Assembly (NCBI GenBank): GCA_036941025.1
Contig: JAYMNP010000001.1
Span: forward strand, 248,001 to 312,000
Source of the DNA: Lachnospiraceae bacterium JLR.KK002
Lineage (GTDB): Bacteria > Bacillota > Clostridia > Lachnospirales > Lachnospiraceae
Length of the DNA: 64,000 nt
Reading direction: 5' to 3'
Part shown: in pieces, positions 9,022 through 16,988 of the stretch
How positions within the stretch are numbered: the stretch's first letter is position 1
Layout: each line of letters opens with the position of its first letter
Made by a program: the position numbers and the translations under genes
Notes under the pieces: generated by a model
Told to the model about the DNA's origin: nothing
What the model saw: only the letters and a program-made list of their open reading frames with translations
The model's database searches: none

Positions 9022-9579
9022 ATGAAAAAAACAGGCGTATTTCTGGCAGAAGGATTTGAGGAAATCGAGGGTCTGACCGTGGTGGATATTCTGCGCCGGG
9101 CCGGAATTGATGCGGTAACCATTTCTGTTATGGGCAAAAAAGAGGTCTGCGGTTCCCATAACATTACGGTTCTGGCAGATATTTTATTCGAGGAAGTAAA
9201 TTTTGAGGAATACGAAGGAGTTGTGCTTCCGGGAGGAATGCCGGGTACCACAAACCTGGGCAGCCATTCGGGCGTCCATGATATCATAACATCTTTTGCG
9301 GAGCAGGGAAAACTGGTGGCGGCTATCTGTGCGGCGCCCGGTGTTCTGGGACAGGCGGGAATCCTGGCAGGAAAGAAAGCTGCCTGCTATCCGGGATTTG
9401 AAGATAAACTCGTCGGAGCGGAAGTAACGTATGAAGAAGTGGCGGAAGACGGAAATATAATTACCAGCCGGGGCATGGGAACTGCCATTCCTTTCGGACT
9501 GAGGCTTACATCTTATCTTACCACGGAACAGAAGGCGAAAGAGCTGGCGGAGGCTATTATTTATTCCCGCGGGCATTGA
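9022..9579 (+). CDS. DJ-1/PfpI-family protein
   Basis: 185 residues. Class I glutamine-amidotransferase-like fold with the DJ-1 hallmarks: GVFLAEGFEEIEGLTVVDILRRAG at the N-terminus (with the conserved Glu that sits by the active Cys) and the nucleophile elbow AAICAAPGVLG containing the reactive Cys. Length fits the YajL/ThiJ group, linked to protein or metabolite deglycation and oxidative-stress protection, although the activity is debated. AAAGAAAGGA precedes the ATG. It is monocistronic, with a terminator about 60 bases downstream. Confidence 0.92.
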   Translation: MKKTGVFLAEGFEEIEGLTVVDILRRAGIDAVTISVMGKKEVCGSHNITVLADILFEEVNFEEYEGVVLPGGMPGTTNLGSHSGVHDIITSFAEQGKLVAAICAAPGVLGQAGILAGKKAACYPGFEDKLVGAEVTYEEVAEDGNIITSRGMGTAIPFGLRLTSYLTTEQKAKELAEAIIYSRGH

Positions 9580-9637
9580 GCTATGCAGCAGCCGCAGGAT
9601 TTGGCCAATGCCGCGAGGGTTAAAATGTTACGCAATG

Positions 9638-9672
9638 AAAAAGGGACTGGAAATTTCCGGTTCCTTTTTCTT
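9638..9672 (+). terminator. Intrinsic terminator after the DJ-1 gene
   Basis: Arms AAAAAGGGACTGGAAA (9638-9653) and TTTCCGGTTCCTTTTT (9654-9669) pair over 16 bp with two G-T/mismatch positions and end in a T-run. Confidence 0.75.
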
Positions 9673-9696
9673 CTGCAGAAAATTTTTACGGCTGGA

Positions 9697-9843
9697 TTAT
9701 TCATTGCGGTGAAGCCTCGCTTTTAAATCTTTTCTGCAGGAATGATCGGCTTTCTGGAGAATAGCCGTCAGGTATTCCTCAGTTTCTTCTTCTGTAAATT
9801 CTCCCAGCTACCGCATATTTAATACACCCAACGCGAGCGACAT
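9697..9843 (-). pseudogene. Small gene remnant interrupted by an amber codon
   Basis: Read on the minus strand from the ATG at 9841-9843 the frame gives MSLALGVLNMR, a TAG, then LGEFTEEETEEYLTAILQKADHSCRK and ten more residues before TAA. The second part has a protein-like helix pattern, and a CAG to TAG change (Gln) would explain the break. The family is not recognised; the tail could be the end of a small helical or HTH protein. No clear ribosome site was seen. Uncertain whether it ever was a gene of this size or is a 3' leftover. Confidence 0.35.
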
Positions 9844-10086
9844 CAGTTTTGAATTTTGAACTGATGGCAGATTTTTTAATGTAAGAATCATTCCTGCATT
9901 TGAAAATCAACAGCATTTTAAATTCTGTGAAATAAAAACATAGCAGTTCAGCCCAGGACTTTGCACCTGCTGCAAAGTCCGTAAGAAGATGTGAATTCAG
10001 CCGGAGAATCCGGCTCTTTGCTGAAAGCAGATTTTACATGGGCCGGATTCTGTAACAGGAAGGCCGCAGGCTGAACTGTTACAGAA
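9841..10086. other. Run of inverted repeats in the gap before pdaA
   Basis: Four dyads in 246 bases: CATCAGTT/AACTGATG (9841-9866), GGACTTTGCA/TGCAAAGTCC (9956-9980), AGCCGGA/TCCGGCT (9999-10015) and TTCTGTAACAG/CTGTTACAGAA (10048-10086). No known riboswitch consensus was recognised and no terminator T-run follows. The block could be an RNA leader of the deacetylase gene or a relic of repeats. Confidence 0.35.
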
Positions 10087-10178
10087 AAACCGCTGGTTTC
10101 CCGGCATGAAAAACCTTCCAGGACAATATAATGTAACAAAAGAACGTTGCTCTTTACAGGAGCAGAAAGGAAGTTACT

Positions 10179-10991
10179 GTGCTGCGAAACATAAAAATAA
10201 CAACATGTCTGGCGGTACTGGTGCTTTTCGCCGGTTCCTTTTTCCTTGGAAGGTTTGCGGCTCAGGTTGCGCCCACCATCAGTTCAGCCATTCAGACGGA
10301 CGCAGAGGAGAACTGGGGGCTGAGTTTTCAGGAAGAAGGAAAACTGCCGGTTGCCAACGCCACCATTCAGGAAATGGAAAAATACAATGCATGTTATGCG
10401 GAGGACACCCAGGAAAAGGTTCTTTACCTTACCTTTGACTGCGGGTTTGAGAACGGGAATACGCCTGCAATTCTGGACGCATTGAAAAAACATAAGGCAA
10501 AGGCAGCATTTTTTGTTGTGGGAAATTATCTGGAAACCAGTCCGGATCTGGTGAAACGGATGATAGAAGAAGGGCATATCGTAGGAAACCACAGCTATCA
10601 CCATCCTGATATGTCTCAGATGGGAAAAGAAGAATTTTCCAAAGAGCTGGGAGAACTGGAGGCTTTATATGAACAGGTGGCGGGAACACCCATGGCGAAA
10701 TATTACCGTCCTCCTCAGGGAAAATACAGCAAATCCAGCCTGCAGTTTGCAAAGGATCTGGGATACAGAACCGTATTCTGGAGTCTTGCCTATGTGGACT
10801 GGAATCAGGACAGCCAGCCTACTCATGAAGAGGCTTTTGACAAACTGCTGAAACGGGTGCATCCGGGGGCAGTGGTACTGTTACATAATACATCGAAGAC
10901 AAACGGGGAAATTCTGGATGAACTGCTGACAAAATGGGAGGAAATGGGGTATACCTTCAAATCTCTGGAAGAACTGCCGAAAGCAGGATAG
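10179..10991 (+). CDS. Polysaccharide deacetylase, PdaA-like (delta-lactam biosynthesis type)
   Basis: 270 residues with a GTG start preceded by AAAGGAAG. An uncleaved anchor or signal peptide (ITTCLAVLVLFAGSFFLGRFAAQ) is followed by a NodB/CE4 domain. The metal and catalytic motifs are LYLTFDCGFENGNT (motif 1, with DCG in place of DDG as in PdaA), HIVGNHSYHHPDMSQM (motif 2 with the H-x-x-x-H zinc ligands), YYRPPQGKYS (motif 3), and VHPGAVVLLHN near the end. PdaA enzymes remove acetyl from muramic acid so that the spore-cortex delta-lactam can form, consistent with a spore former. Some relatives act on vegetative peptidoglycan. Confidence 0.88.
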   Translation: MLRNIKITTCLAVLVLFAGSFFLGRFAAQVAPTISSAIQTDAEENWGLSFQEEGKLPVANATIQEMEKYNACYAEDTQEKVLYLTFDCGFENGNTPAILDALKKHKAKAAFFVVGNYLETSPDLVKRMIEEGHIVGNHSYHHPDMSQMGKEEFSKELGELEALYEQVAGTPMAKYYRPPQGKYSKSSLQFAKDLGYRTVFWSLAYVDWNQDSQPTHEEAFDKLLKRVHPGAVVLLHNTSKTNGEILDELLTKWEEMGYTFKSLEELPKAG

Positions 10992-11063
10992 AGGATTTTT
11001 CATGTAATTCAGATTGGAATACTCATTGTTGTCTTTGCTAATTTGATTTATCAGATTTACAGG

Positions 11064-11114
11064 GAAAAAGAAATAGCCGCCGCTACCCGCAATAGTGACG
11101 GCTTATTTCTTTTT
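11064..11114. terminator. Bidirectional terminator between pdaA and mtnK
   Basis: Arms AAATAGCCGCCGCT (11071-11084) and AGTGACGGCTTATTT (11094-11108) form a stem that has TCTTTTT after it on the plus strand and CTTTTT after it on the minus strand, serving both convergent genes. It abuts the mtnK stop codon. Confidence 0.8.
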
Positions 11115-12363
11115 ATACATCCACACCGGCATAGTCATGAATGAGACTGCAGAAATCCTCAATACTGCGGAGTTCTTCTGCGTGCTTCAGCGTATATTCT
11201 GCAATTTCCAGAGCGCGCTTCTGCACAAGGCCCATAAGCTCCGGATGTTTGATTCGGGCAAAGTCACAGGGCTGTGTCCAGTCAGAAGGCGTTCTGCATG
11301 CGGCGGTTACTGCAGCGAAGCGGACACCGTCGCAGAAAAAAGACATAAAATATGTTTCCGGAACGATGTTTCTCAGTGCGGGGCGTTTCGGTCGGTATTT
11401 TGCAAATAACTGCCTGAGGGTTTCCAGACAGCCGTCAAACAGGCCGCGAATCATATCAAGGTCGTACTGCTGCATACAAAGGCGCGACTCGTATGAAAGT
11501 TCCGGTGTTCCCAGCCAGGAAACATAATTGACAATAAAGCTGCCGGCAATTCGTCCCAAATCCCCGAAAAAGGCAGAATAGCCGCCGTATTCACAGTCAA
11601 TCAGGCGTACCTCGCCGGGGGCAATCATAATATTTCCGGTATGTAAATCCGTATGGCAGATACACTGTTTTTCCTCGTAAAACCGCGTGCCCATCTCGTA
11701 GACCATCGCTTTCAGTCTCCGGTTTGCGGCTATGCGCCGATGGGTTTCGCGGGCTTCTGCCTCAAAGGGTCTGGCGGGGTTGAACAGAGCGCAGCTTTCC
11801 TGAAACAGCAAATCCAGAAGCAGTTCTTTGGCTCCCTGCGCGTCAAAAAGCTGTTCCCACTGTCTTTTCGTCCGGGTATCCAGATAAAGGTCCGAGGTAA
11901 AAAACAGCATTTCAGCCAGAAACGCTCCAATGCGTATTCCAAAGTCAGGGAACTGCTGTTGTTCTGCCAGCTGAAACCGCATATTTCTCAGATGGCTCAA
12001 ATCTTCCATGCAGATAATGCCCTGCTCTGTATCCTGAAAATAAACCTTCGGCGTAATTCCGGGATAAATTACATCCATCAGCACCATGGCCCGTACTTCC
12101 TTTACAGTGCGGCCTCTGGCGGTAGGACGCAGGATACCCTCATGTTTCATCAATGCCAGTACATAAGGCATAACCTGTTTGAAAATCAGAGATTTTCCGG
12201 TATGGACATCCCTTACCTGATAAATCAGGTTGACCAGTCCCTCCGTTTCTTTGCTCCCGGAAGCAATATTTCTGATGTTCAGTTTTGCATCGGCAGGAAA
12301 CAGGCCGTGTTTTTTCACGTAGCGTTCTGTTTCCAGTTCTGTAAATTCTCTGATTTTATCCAT
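11113..12363 (-). CDS. mtnK: S-methyl-5-thioribose kinase
   Basis: 416 residues, the family's usual size. It phosphorylates methylthioribose at C1 with ATP in the methionine salvage pathway, after MTA nucleosidase. The fold is that of aminoglycoside phosphotransferases: nucleotide-binding NIASGSKETEGLVNLIYQVRD with the Lys of SLIFKQVMPYV, the linker CMEDLSHLRNMR, the catalytic loop HTDLHTGNIM, and the metal-binding DCEYGGYSAFFGDLGRIAGSF typical of MtnK rather than antibiotic kinases. No mtnA (isomerase) lies next to it, which is unusual. The upstream region holds a block of hairpins with TATAAT-like cores. Confidence 0.92.
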   Translation of the reverse strand: MDKIREFTELETERYVKKHGLFPADAKLNIRNIASGSKETEGLVNLIYQVRDVHTGKSLIFKQVMPYVLALMKHEGILRPTARGRTVKEVRAMVLMDVIYPGITPKVYFQDTEQGIICMEDLSHLRNMRFQLAEQQQFPDFGIRIGAFLAEMLFFTSDLYLDTRTKRQWEQLFDAQGAKELLLDLLFQESCALFNPARPFEAEARETHRRIAANRRLKAMVYEMGTRFYEEKQCICHTDLHTGNIMIAPGEVRLIDCEYGGYSAFFGDLGRIAGSFIVNYVSWLGTPELSYESRLCMQQYDLDMIRGLFDGCLETLRQLFAKYRPKRPALRNIVPETYFMSFFCDGVRFAAVTAACRTPSDWTQPCDFARIKHPELMGLVQKRALEIAEYTLKHAEELRSIEDFCSLIHDYAGVDV

Positions 12364-12394
12364 AAGGGTCTCTCCTGTTCAAAGTTCCTTCCAG

Positions 12395-12488
12395 TATAAT
12401 ATCTGCCGATATTATACCATAATCACTCCGTGATATGGTATGGTACCGTTGCCCATTCGGGCGGTATAATATCTGACGATATTATACC
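12395..12488. repeat. Compact block of four stem-loops with a duplicated unit
   Basis: TATAATATC-TGCC-GATATTATA (12395-12416) and GGTATAATATC-TGAC-GATATTATACC (12463-12488) are near copies, 27 bases long with the flank CATAA. Between them lie two other dyads: ATACCATAATCAC/GTGATATGGTAT (12414-12441) and ACCG..GCCC/GGGC.GGT (12444-12465). The palindromic cores contain TATAAT on each strand. The block sits between the divergent mtnK and restriction genes and could be a repeat insertion, a bidirectional promoter or an operator. Confidence 0.6.
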
Positions 12489-12559
12489 ATAAAAGCAATC
12501 ATGGAGGAAGTATCTGATTCAGAAATCAATGGAGATTTCATGTAATTGCAGGGGGAGTA

Positions 12560-12568
12560 TGGTATAAT
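12560..12568 (+). promoter_or_regulatory. Extended -10 promoter before the restriction gene
   Basis: TGG-TATAAT at 12560-12568 matches an extended -10 (TGnTATAAT), 33 bases upstream of the TTG start. No good -35 box was seen, as is common with extended -10 sites. Confidence 0.5.
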
Positions 12569-12601
12569 GGACAGGAATGATATATAAAAGGAGCTGAAAT
12601 T

Positions 12602-13363
12602 TTGAAGTACGAAGATTTACTTTTAAAGCAGCCTCTGGAATCTGCAACATATAAAGAAGATTCCGAATTTGTTATTACTCAGATTAGAAAAATTCTTGAC
12701 AGGCAAAAAGAAACAGGTGATGATAAAATTATAATAAACACCAATTTAAAAATGGGTCTTCCTCTGGAAAATATTAATAAAATTGCCGGCCCCATGATTG
12801 AAGCCTGGGCGGATGAAGTGTTTGCAGGAATCAGAGATAACATGGATAATGACTATCATCTTATCAATGTAGAAGCTCAGGAACGTTTGGGGATGGCAGA
12901 TATTATTTTACAGTTCAGGAAGGGGAATACTGTCCTGACAGGAAATGTAGATGTGAAAGCTGCAGCAGATGATATTCCAGGCAGTGGTAAAGGGCCAAAT
13001 ATTACAAGTTTTAGCAGAATACGGACTGCATATGTAAGAGATCCGGATTTTATGTTTGTTATTCTTTCCATAAAGCACAGGGTATATGTGCAGAAAAATG
13101 CAGATACGGGATTAATGGATGGAATCATGGAAGTATCAGATTATAATGTGTATGATTTGAAGTTTATCAGTGACATGGATATAAATTATAATCCGTCACT
13201 GGGGACAGGGCAGATACAGATAAAAGATATCCATTATGTCTCTTATCAGTACAGAACTACATGGGAAATGTGCCAGTTGCTGGATTATAAATATTTACAC
13301 AGCAGCAGGAGAACGATTGAAGATTTTTACAGGGAGGCTTCAAAAAACGGATGGATAAAATAG
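12602..13363 (+). CDS. Putative type II restriction endonuclease
   Basis: 253 residues from a TTG start with AAAGGAG eight bases upstream. Assigned mainly by context: its 3' end overlaps by 13 bases a DNA methyltransferase gene on the same strand. It also has a PD-(D/E)xK-like core, GMADIILQFRKGNTVLTGNVDVKAA, where the Asp of ADII and the DVK triplet could bind the metal; BglI is known to use a similar D-D-K set. It is AT-rich compared with neighbours, which suggests transfer as a module. The recognition sequence cannot be read from the protein. No control (C) gene is seen. Confidence 0.7.
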   Translation: MKYEDLLLKQPLESATYKEDSEFVITQIRKILDRQKETGDDKIIINTNLKMGLPLENINKIAGPMIEAWADEVFAGIRDNMDNDYHLINVEAQERLGMADIILQFRKGNTVLTGNVDVKAAADDIPGSGKGPNITSFSRIRTAYVRDPDFMFVILSIKHRVYVQKNADTGLMDGIMEVSDYNVYDLKFISDMDINYNPSLGTGQIQIKDIHYVSYQYRTTWEMCQLLDYKYLHSSRRTIEDFYREASKNGWIK

Positions 13364-14298
13364 ATAATCAGTTTTTAATTACAGGGGATGCAATTGAAAA
13401 ATTGCAGGAGCTGCCTGATAAATCCATTGATTTGGTTGTGACAGATCCGCCTTATAATTTGAATAAAAACTATGGAAAGAGTCAGGACAGGCTGGAATTT
13501 GATGAATATATAGAATTTAGTAAGAACTGGATTTCAGAATGCAGCAGGGTATTAAAGGACAATGGCAGCATATATGTTTTTATGGGAATGAGATATATTT
13601 CATATATATATGAAATATTGGAGAAAACATTTGGATTTGCATTTAACGGGTGGATTACATGGTATTATACTCAGGGTGTGGGAAAAACAAAAGGGTTCAG
13701 CCCAAGACACGATGATATACTGTTTTTCACAAAGAATGCAAAAAATTTCACGTTTAACCTTGATGATATCAGGGTGCCGCAGAAATTTTACAGAAGCGTG
13801 AACAATATGCGTGGCGCAAATCCGGGAAACGTGTGGGAATTTTCCCATATGCATTATTGTAATACGAACCGTCAGCAACACCCCACACAGAAGCCGGAAG
13901 GGCTTTATGAGCGGATGATACTGGCCAGCTCAAATGAGGGAGATACTGTGCTTGATCCCTTTTTGGGCTCCGGGACGCTGCTGAGAGTGTGCCAGCAGCT
14001 AAACAGATACGGGATAGGAATTGATAATAATTCAGAATATATTGAGATGGCTAAAAACAGACTTCTGGAGCCTTTTTCCGGCTTTGACAGCATGGATGAA
14101 AGGATGAGCAGAGTGCCAAATGATTTAAATGATCCGGATATCAGAATAACTTATTTATACAATCATATTGAGTGGTTTTTAAAAAATCATAGAGATGCTG
14201 TTCCAAAATTTCTGGAGGAAGTAAAAAGCAAATATCTGGTAAAAATGATAGAAACCGGACAGGTTTCTATCTTTGACGACTACGGTATCAGAATTTAA
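13351..14298 (+). CDS. Type II DNA methyltransferase, class beta (N6-adenine or N4-cytosine)
   Basis: 315 residues. Motif order is class beta: the catalytic motif IV VVTDPPYNLNKNYG comes near the N-terminus (about residue 30), the target-recognition part follows, and the AdoMet-binding motif (TVLDPFLGSGT) comes after the TQKPEGL box. DPPY favours N6-adenine but does not exclude N4-cytosine. The last 70 residues (after NRLLEPFSG) are an extension of unknown role. The start overlaps the end of the nuclease gene, giving coupled expression of protecting and cutting activities. Same low GC content as the nuclease gene. Confidence 0.9.
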   Translation: MDKIDNQFLITGDAIEKLQELPDKSIDLVVTDPPYNLNKNYGKSQDRLEFDEYIEFSKNWISECSRVLKDNGSIYVFMGMRYISYIYEILEKTFGFAFNGWITWYYTQGVGKTKGFSPRHDDILFFTKNAKNFTFNLDDIRVPQKFYRSVNNMRGANPGNVWEFSHMHYCNTNRQQHPTQKPEGLYERMILASSNEGDTVLDPFLGSGTLLRVCQQLNRYGIGIDNNSEYIEMAKNRLLEPFSGFDSMDERMSRVPNDLNDPDIRITYLYNHIEWFLKNHRDAVPKFLEEVKSKYLVKMIETGQVSIFDDYGIRI

Positions 14299-14319
14299 AC
14301 ATACAAAGGAGGATTCCGG

Positions 14320-14871
14320 ATGAACCGACAACTCTCTGAAATGAGTCTCGAAGAACTGTGGCAGCTATTTCCGATTTTCCTCACAGAGCACAAACCATAC
14401 TGGAAAGACTGGTATGAAGAAGAAGCGGCCCTGTTAAAGGAACATCTGCCTGCAAGGCAGGTGGCTCGTATCAGCCATATCGGCAGCACAGCCATAAAAG
14501 ATATACAGGCAAAGCCCATCATTGATATTCTGGTGGAAATTACAGAAGACAGTGAATTTGAAACGTTTTCCGAATGTATTGTACGGGCGGGATACCTTTG
14601 TATGTCGGAAGAAGAGCAGCGCCTGTCCTTCAATAAGGGGTATACGGAACAGGGGTTTGCAGAACGGGTATTCCATCTGCACCTGCGCCGGGCGGGAGAC
14701 AATGATGAACTGTATTTCCGTGATTACCTGAGTGCCCGTCCTCAGATTGCCAGGGAGTATGAAAAGCTGAAGCTGGGCCTGTGGAAACAGTTTGAGCACG
14801 ACCGGGACAGGTATACCGAAGGAAAGACAGCATTTGTGAAAAAATATACCCGGTACGCAAAAGAACAATAA
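14320..14871 (+). CDS. GrpB-family protein (UPF0157)
   Basis: 183 residues. GrpB/UPF0157 proteins belong to the nucleotidyltransferase fold. The core HIGSTAIKDIQAKPIIDILVEI matches the family's G-S-T-x(4)-I-x-A-K-P-I-I-D-[IL] signature, and the C-terminal part LHLRRAGDNDELYFRDYLSARPQIAREYEKLK is also typical. The biological role is not established. It starts 21 bases after the methyltransferase stop with an AAGGAGG site and may be read from the same transcript, but its GC content is higher, so it is probably not part of the restriction module. Confidence 0.85.
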   Translation: MNRQLSEMSLEELWQLFPIFLTEHKPYWKDWYEEEAALLKEHLPARQVARISHIGSTAIKDIQAKPIIDILVEITEDSEFETFSECIVRAGYLCMSEEEQRLSFNKGYTEQGFAERVFHLHLRRAGDNDELYFRDYLSARPQIAREYEKLKLGLWKQFEHDRDRYTEGKTAFVKKYTRYAKEQ

Positions 14872-15033
14872 TTATGCGCACTTGCATGAATGGAATAATA
14901 TCAGGTTCAGTGGACATATCCGTTCTGTGTCTCCGGAAGCAATTGTTTCCTCTCAGTATGGATGTTATGATGAAATTCCGGAATGAGTCAGACCGGACAG
15001 ATTATAACAAAAAGAATCATGGGAGGAAAAGAA

Positions 15034-16452
15034 ATGACACAGAATCAAAGGTATGCTTCCATCTGCCGCGTGTTTCGGAATGTGGAAGAGAAATTACGAG
15101 AATACCCCAAAATAGTTGAAATATTTCAAAACTGCTATCTGAATACACTGGACGCCACGGTGAAATCCATGGATGACGGAACAACCTATGTGATTACAGG
15201 AGATATTCCCGCCATGTGGCTGCGGGATTCCACCGCGCAGCTTCGGCCCTTTCTTCCGGTGGCGGAGCAGGAACCTGCGCTGCAGGAGATTCTGGCCGGA
15301 CTGTCCAGGAGGCAGTTTCAGTACATTCAGACAGACCCCTATGCCAATGCTTTTAATGAGGCGGACAACGGAAACTGCTGGGAACATGATATTACGGAGC
15401 AGAACGGATGGGTATGGGAACGGAAATACGAAGTGGATTCCCTGTGCTATCCTCTGCAGTTTGCATATCTGCTCTGGAAAAATACCAGGTGCAGGGAGCA
15501 CCCGGACTCGTCCTTTCAGGCAGGAGCCGGAAAAATTCTGCAGGTGTTCCGGACAGAGCAGTACCACGAAGAGAGGTCTCCATATAGTTTTGTGCGGCAG
15601 AATACATATTTTAAAGATACCCTTTCCAGAGACGGGAAAGGGGCGTTGGTGAAATCGGGAATCGGCATGACCTGGTCAGGGTTTCGTCCCAGTGACGATG
15701 CGTGTATGTACGGTTATCTGGTTCCTTCCAATATGTTTGCCGTTGTGGCGCTGGGCTATCTGGAAGAAATGGCGGGCAGTATTCTGAAGGATTGGGAAAT
15801 GCAGAAAGAGGCGGCGGACTTAAAAGAACAGATTTATCAGGGCATAGAAACCTGCGGAATTGTAAAGACAGAAGAATTCGGAGAGGTATACGCCTGTGAG
15901 ACGGATGGATACGGTCAGTACAACCTGATGGACGATGTAAATGTACCCAGTCTGCTTTCCATGGCCCCGGCTCTTTCGGCGGTCATGTATGCCATGAACC
16001 GGCTGATACAGGGAACAGAGCGGAGCGGATTTGCAGATTACCGGAAAGGCTACTGCTCTGATTTTGGGCAGAAAATGCAGCTTGGGGCAGGTCAGCTTAC
16101 TGCAGTGCTGCTCTGCTGGACCAACATTGAATTTTTTACGCTGCAGGTTCGGATTCTTCCGCTGGCAATTATATTTATACTGATGTTTGCGGCTGCACTG
16201 CTGGTTACGCCCAATCTTTATCTGCTGGCCAGCCGGTATGAAATGGAGAATATGCAGATTGTGAAGACCGCGGTAACTCTGCTGATTGCCAGGCCCGTAT
16301 CCACCCTCGGAAATCTGGCGGCCTTTGCCATCCTTCTGGCGGCTTTTGAGATTTCGGCGGGGACAACCGTGCTGTTTATGGGCAGCGTTTACGGGTTTCT
16401 GATTATGTTTATGAATCAGAGCATTATGCAGAAACTGGAAAGCAGAAATTAA
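15034..16452 (+). pseudogene. In-frame fusion of a GH125 alpha-mannosidase front to a YesL (DUF624) tail
   Basis: 472 codons from the ATG at 15034 (GGGAGG seven bases upstream). Residues 1 to about 311 are GH125 exo-alpha-1,6-mannosidase: TGDIPAMWLRDSTAQLRPF, DPYANAFNEADNG, SGFRPSDDACMYGYLVPSNMF (the acid Asp near residue 220) and DVNVPSLLSMAP. The rest of a roughly 430-residue GH125, including the catalytic Glu near residue 393, is missing. The frame runs straight into the tail of a YesL-type membrane protein (ALSAVMYAMNRLIQGTERSGFADYRKGYCSDFGQ and three hydrophobic helices). A deletion joining two genes of one operon is the simplest reading. The product should lack mannosidase activity; whether it is made is unknown. 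Confidence 0.85.
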
Positions 16453-16465
16453 ACAGAGACAATCA

Positions 16466-16495
16466 GGGAATGCAGGAATCTGCATTTCCTTTTTG
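16466..16495 (+). terminator. Intrinsic terminator after the fusion gene
   Basis: GGAATGCAG and CTGCATTTCC form a stem with a GAAT loop followed by TTTTT. It probably ended the original YesL-containing operon. Confidence 0.7.
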
Positions 16496-16498
16496 TGA

Positions 16499-16988
16499 TT
16501 TTGCGAAGAACGTACAGCAAAGAGGAAAGCTATGGAAGATTTGTTTATCAATAATATACGAGGAGATGCGTCCGCGGGTTCTCTGTACCAGATGGCAGTC
16601 AGGATGGCCATGCTGCTGCAGGAAATCAAAAAGGAATATAAGCTGGAATCGGGCAAGTTCCAGGATATTACCGAGTTGATTGAAATCATTTTCCGGGCAG
16701 ATGATATTCATGGAATCCGGACGGCATTTGCCTCGGAAATTACAGAGATTATCGCCTGTATGCATGAGGAGGATTCCCGGTATACCCCGGTAGTGCGTCA
16801 GATTATTGCTAAGGTACAGCAGAACTACAGGGAAGATATGAACCTGAAAACTCTGGCTTATAAATACCATATGAACGCTTCCTATCTGGGACAGATTTTT
16901 CAGAAAGAGGTGGGTTGTTCCTTCGCCCGGTATCTGAGCAATACGAAAAACGGAATCGCAAAGGAGCTGATTCTGAATACAAAAATCA
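16499..16988 (+). pseudogene. Response-regulator (YesN-like, AraC type) fragment lacking both ends
   Basis: The frame following TGA at 16496-16498 reads FCEERTAKRKAMEDLFINNIRGD, continues through a helical linker, and enters an AraC DNA-binding domain (YREDMNLKTLAYKYHMNASYLGQIFQKEVGCSFARYLSNTKNGIAKELILNTKI). It then stops exactly where the reverse-strand Rpn gene ends. The receiver domain and the second helix-turn-helix are missing. Such YesM/YesN pairs usually control LplB/LplC-type sugar transporters, and the remains of one lie just downstream. No receiver or HTH remainder was found beyond the Rpn gene, so this is more than a simple insertion. Confidence 0.75.

Noticed and set aside
9956..10086. 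Known riboswitch (c-di-GMP, TPP, cobalamin) before the deacetylase gene
   Set aside because: The dyads do not carry the conserved core bases of these classes and no terminator or start-masking stem follows.
11113..12363. Aminoglycoside phosphotransferase (antibiotic resistance)
   Set aside because: Length of 416 residues and the DCEYGGYSAFFGDLG region are those of methylthioribose kinase.
12395..12488. CRISPR array
   Set aside because: Only two similar units separated by hairpins, no regular spacers and no cas genes.
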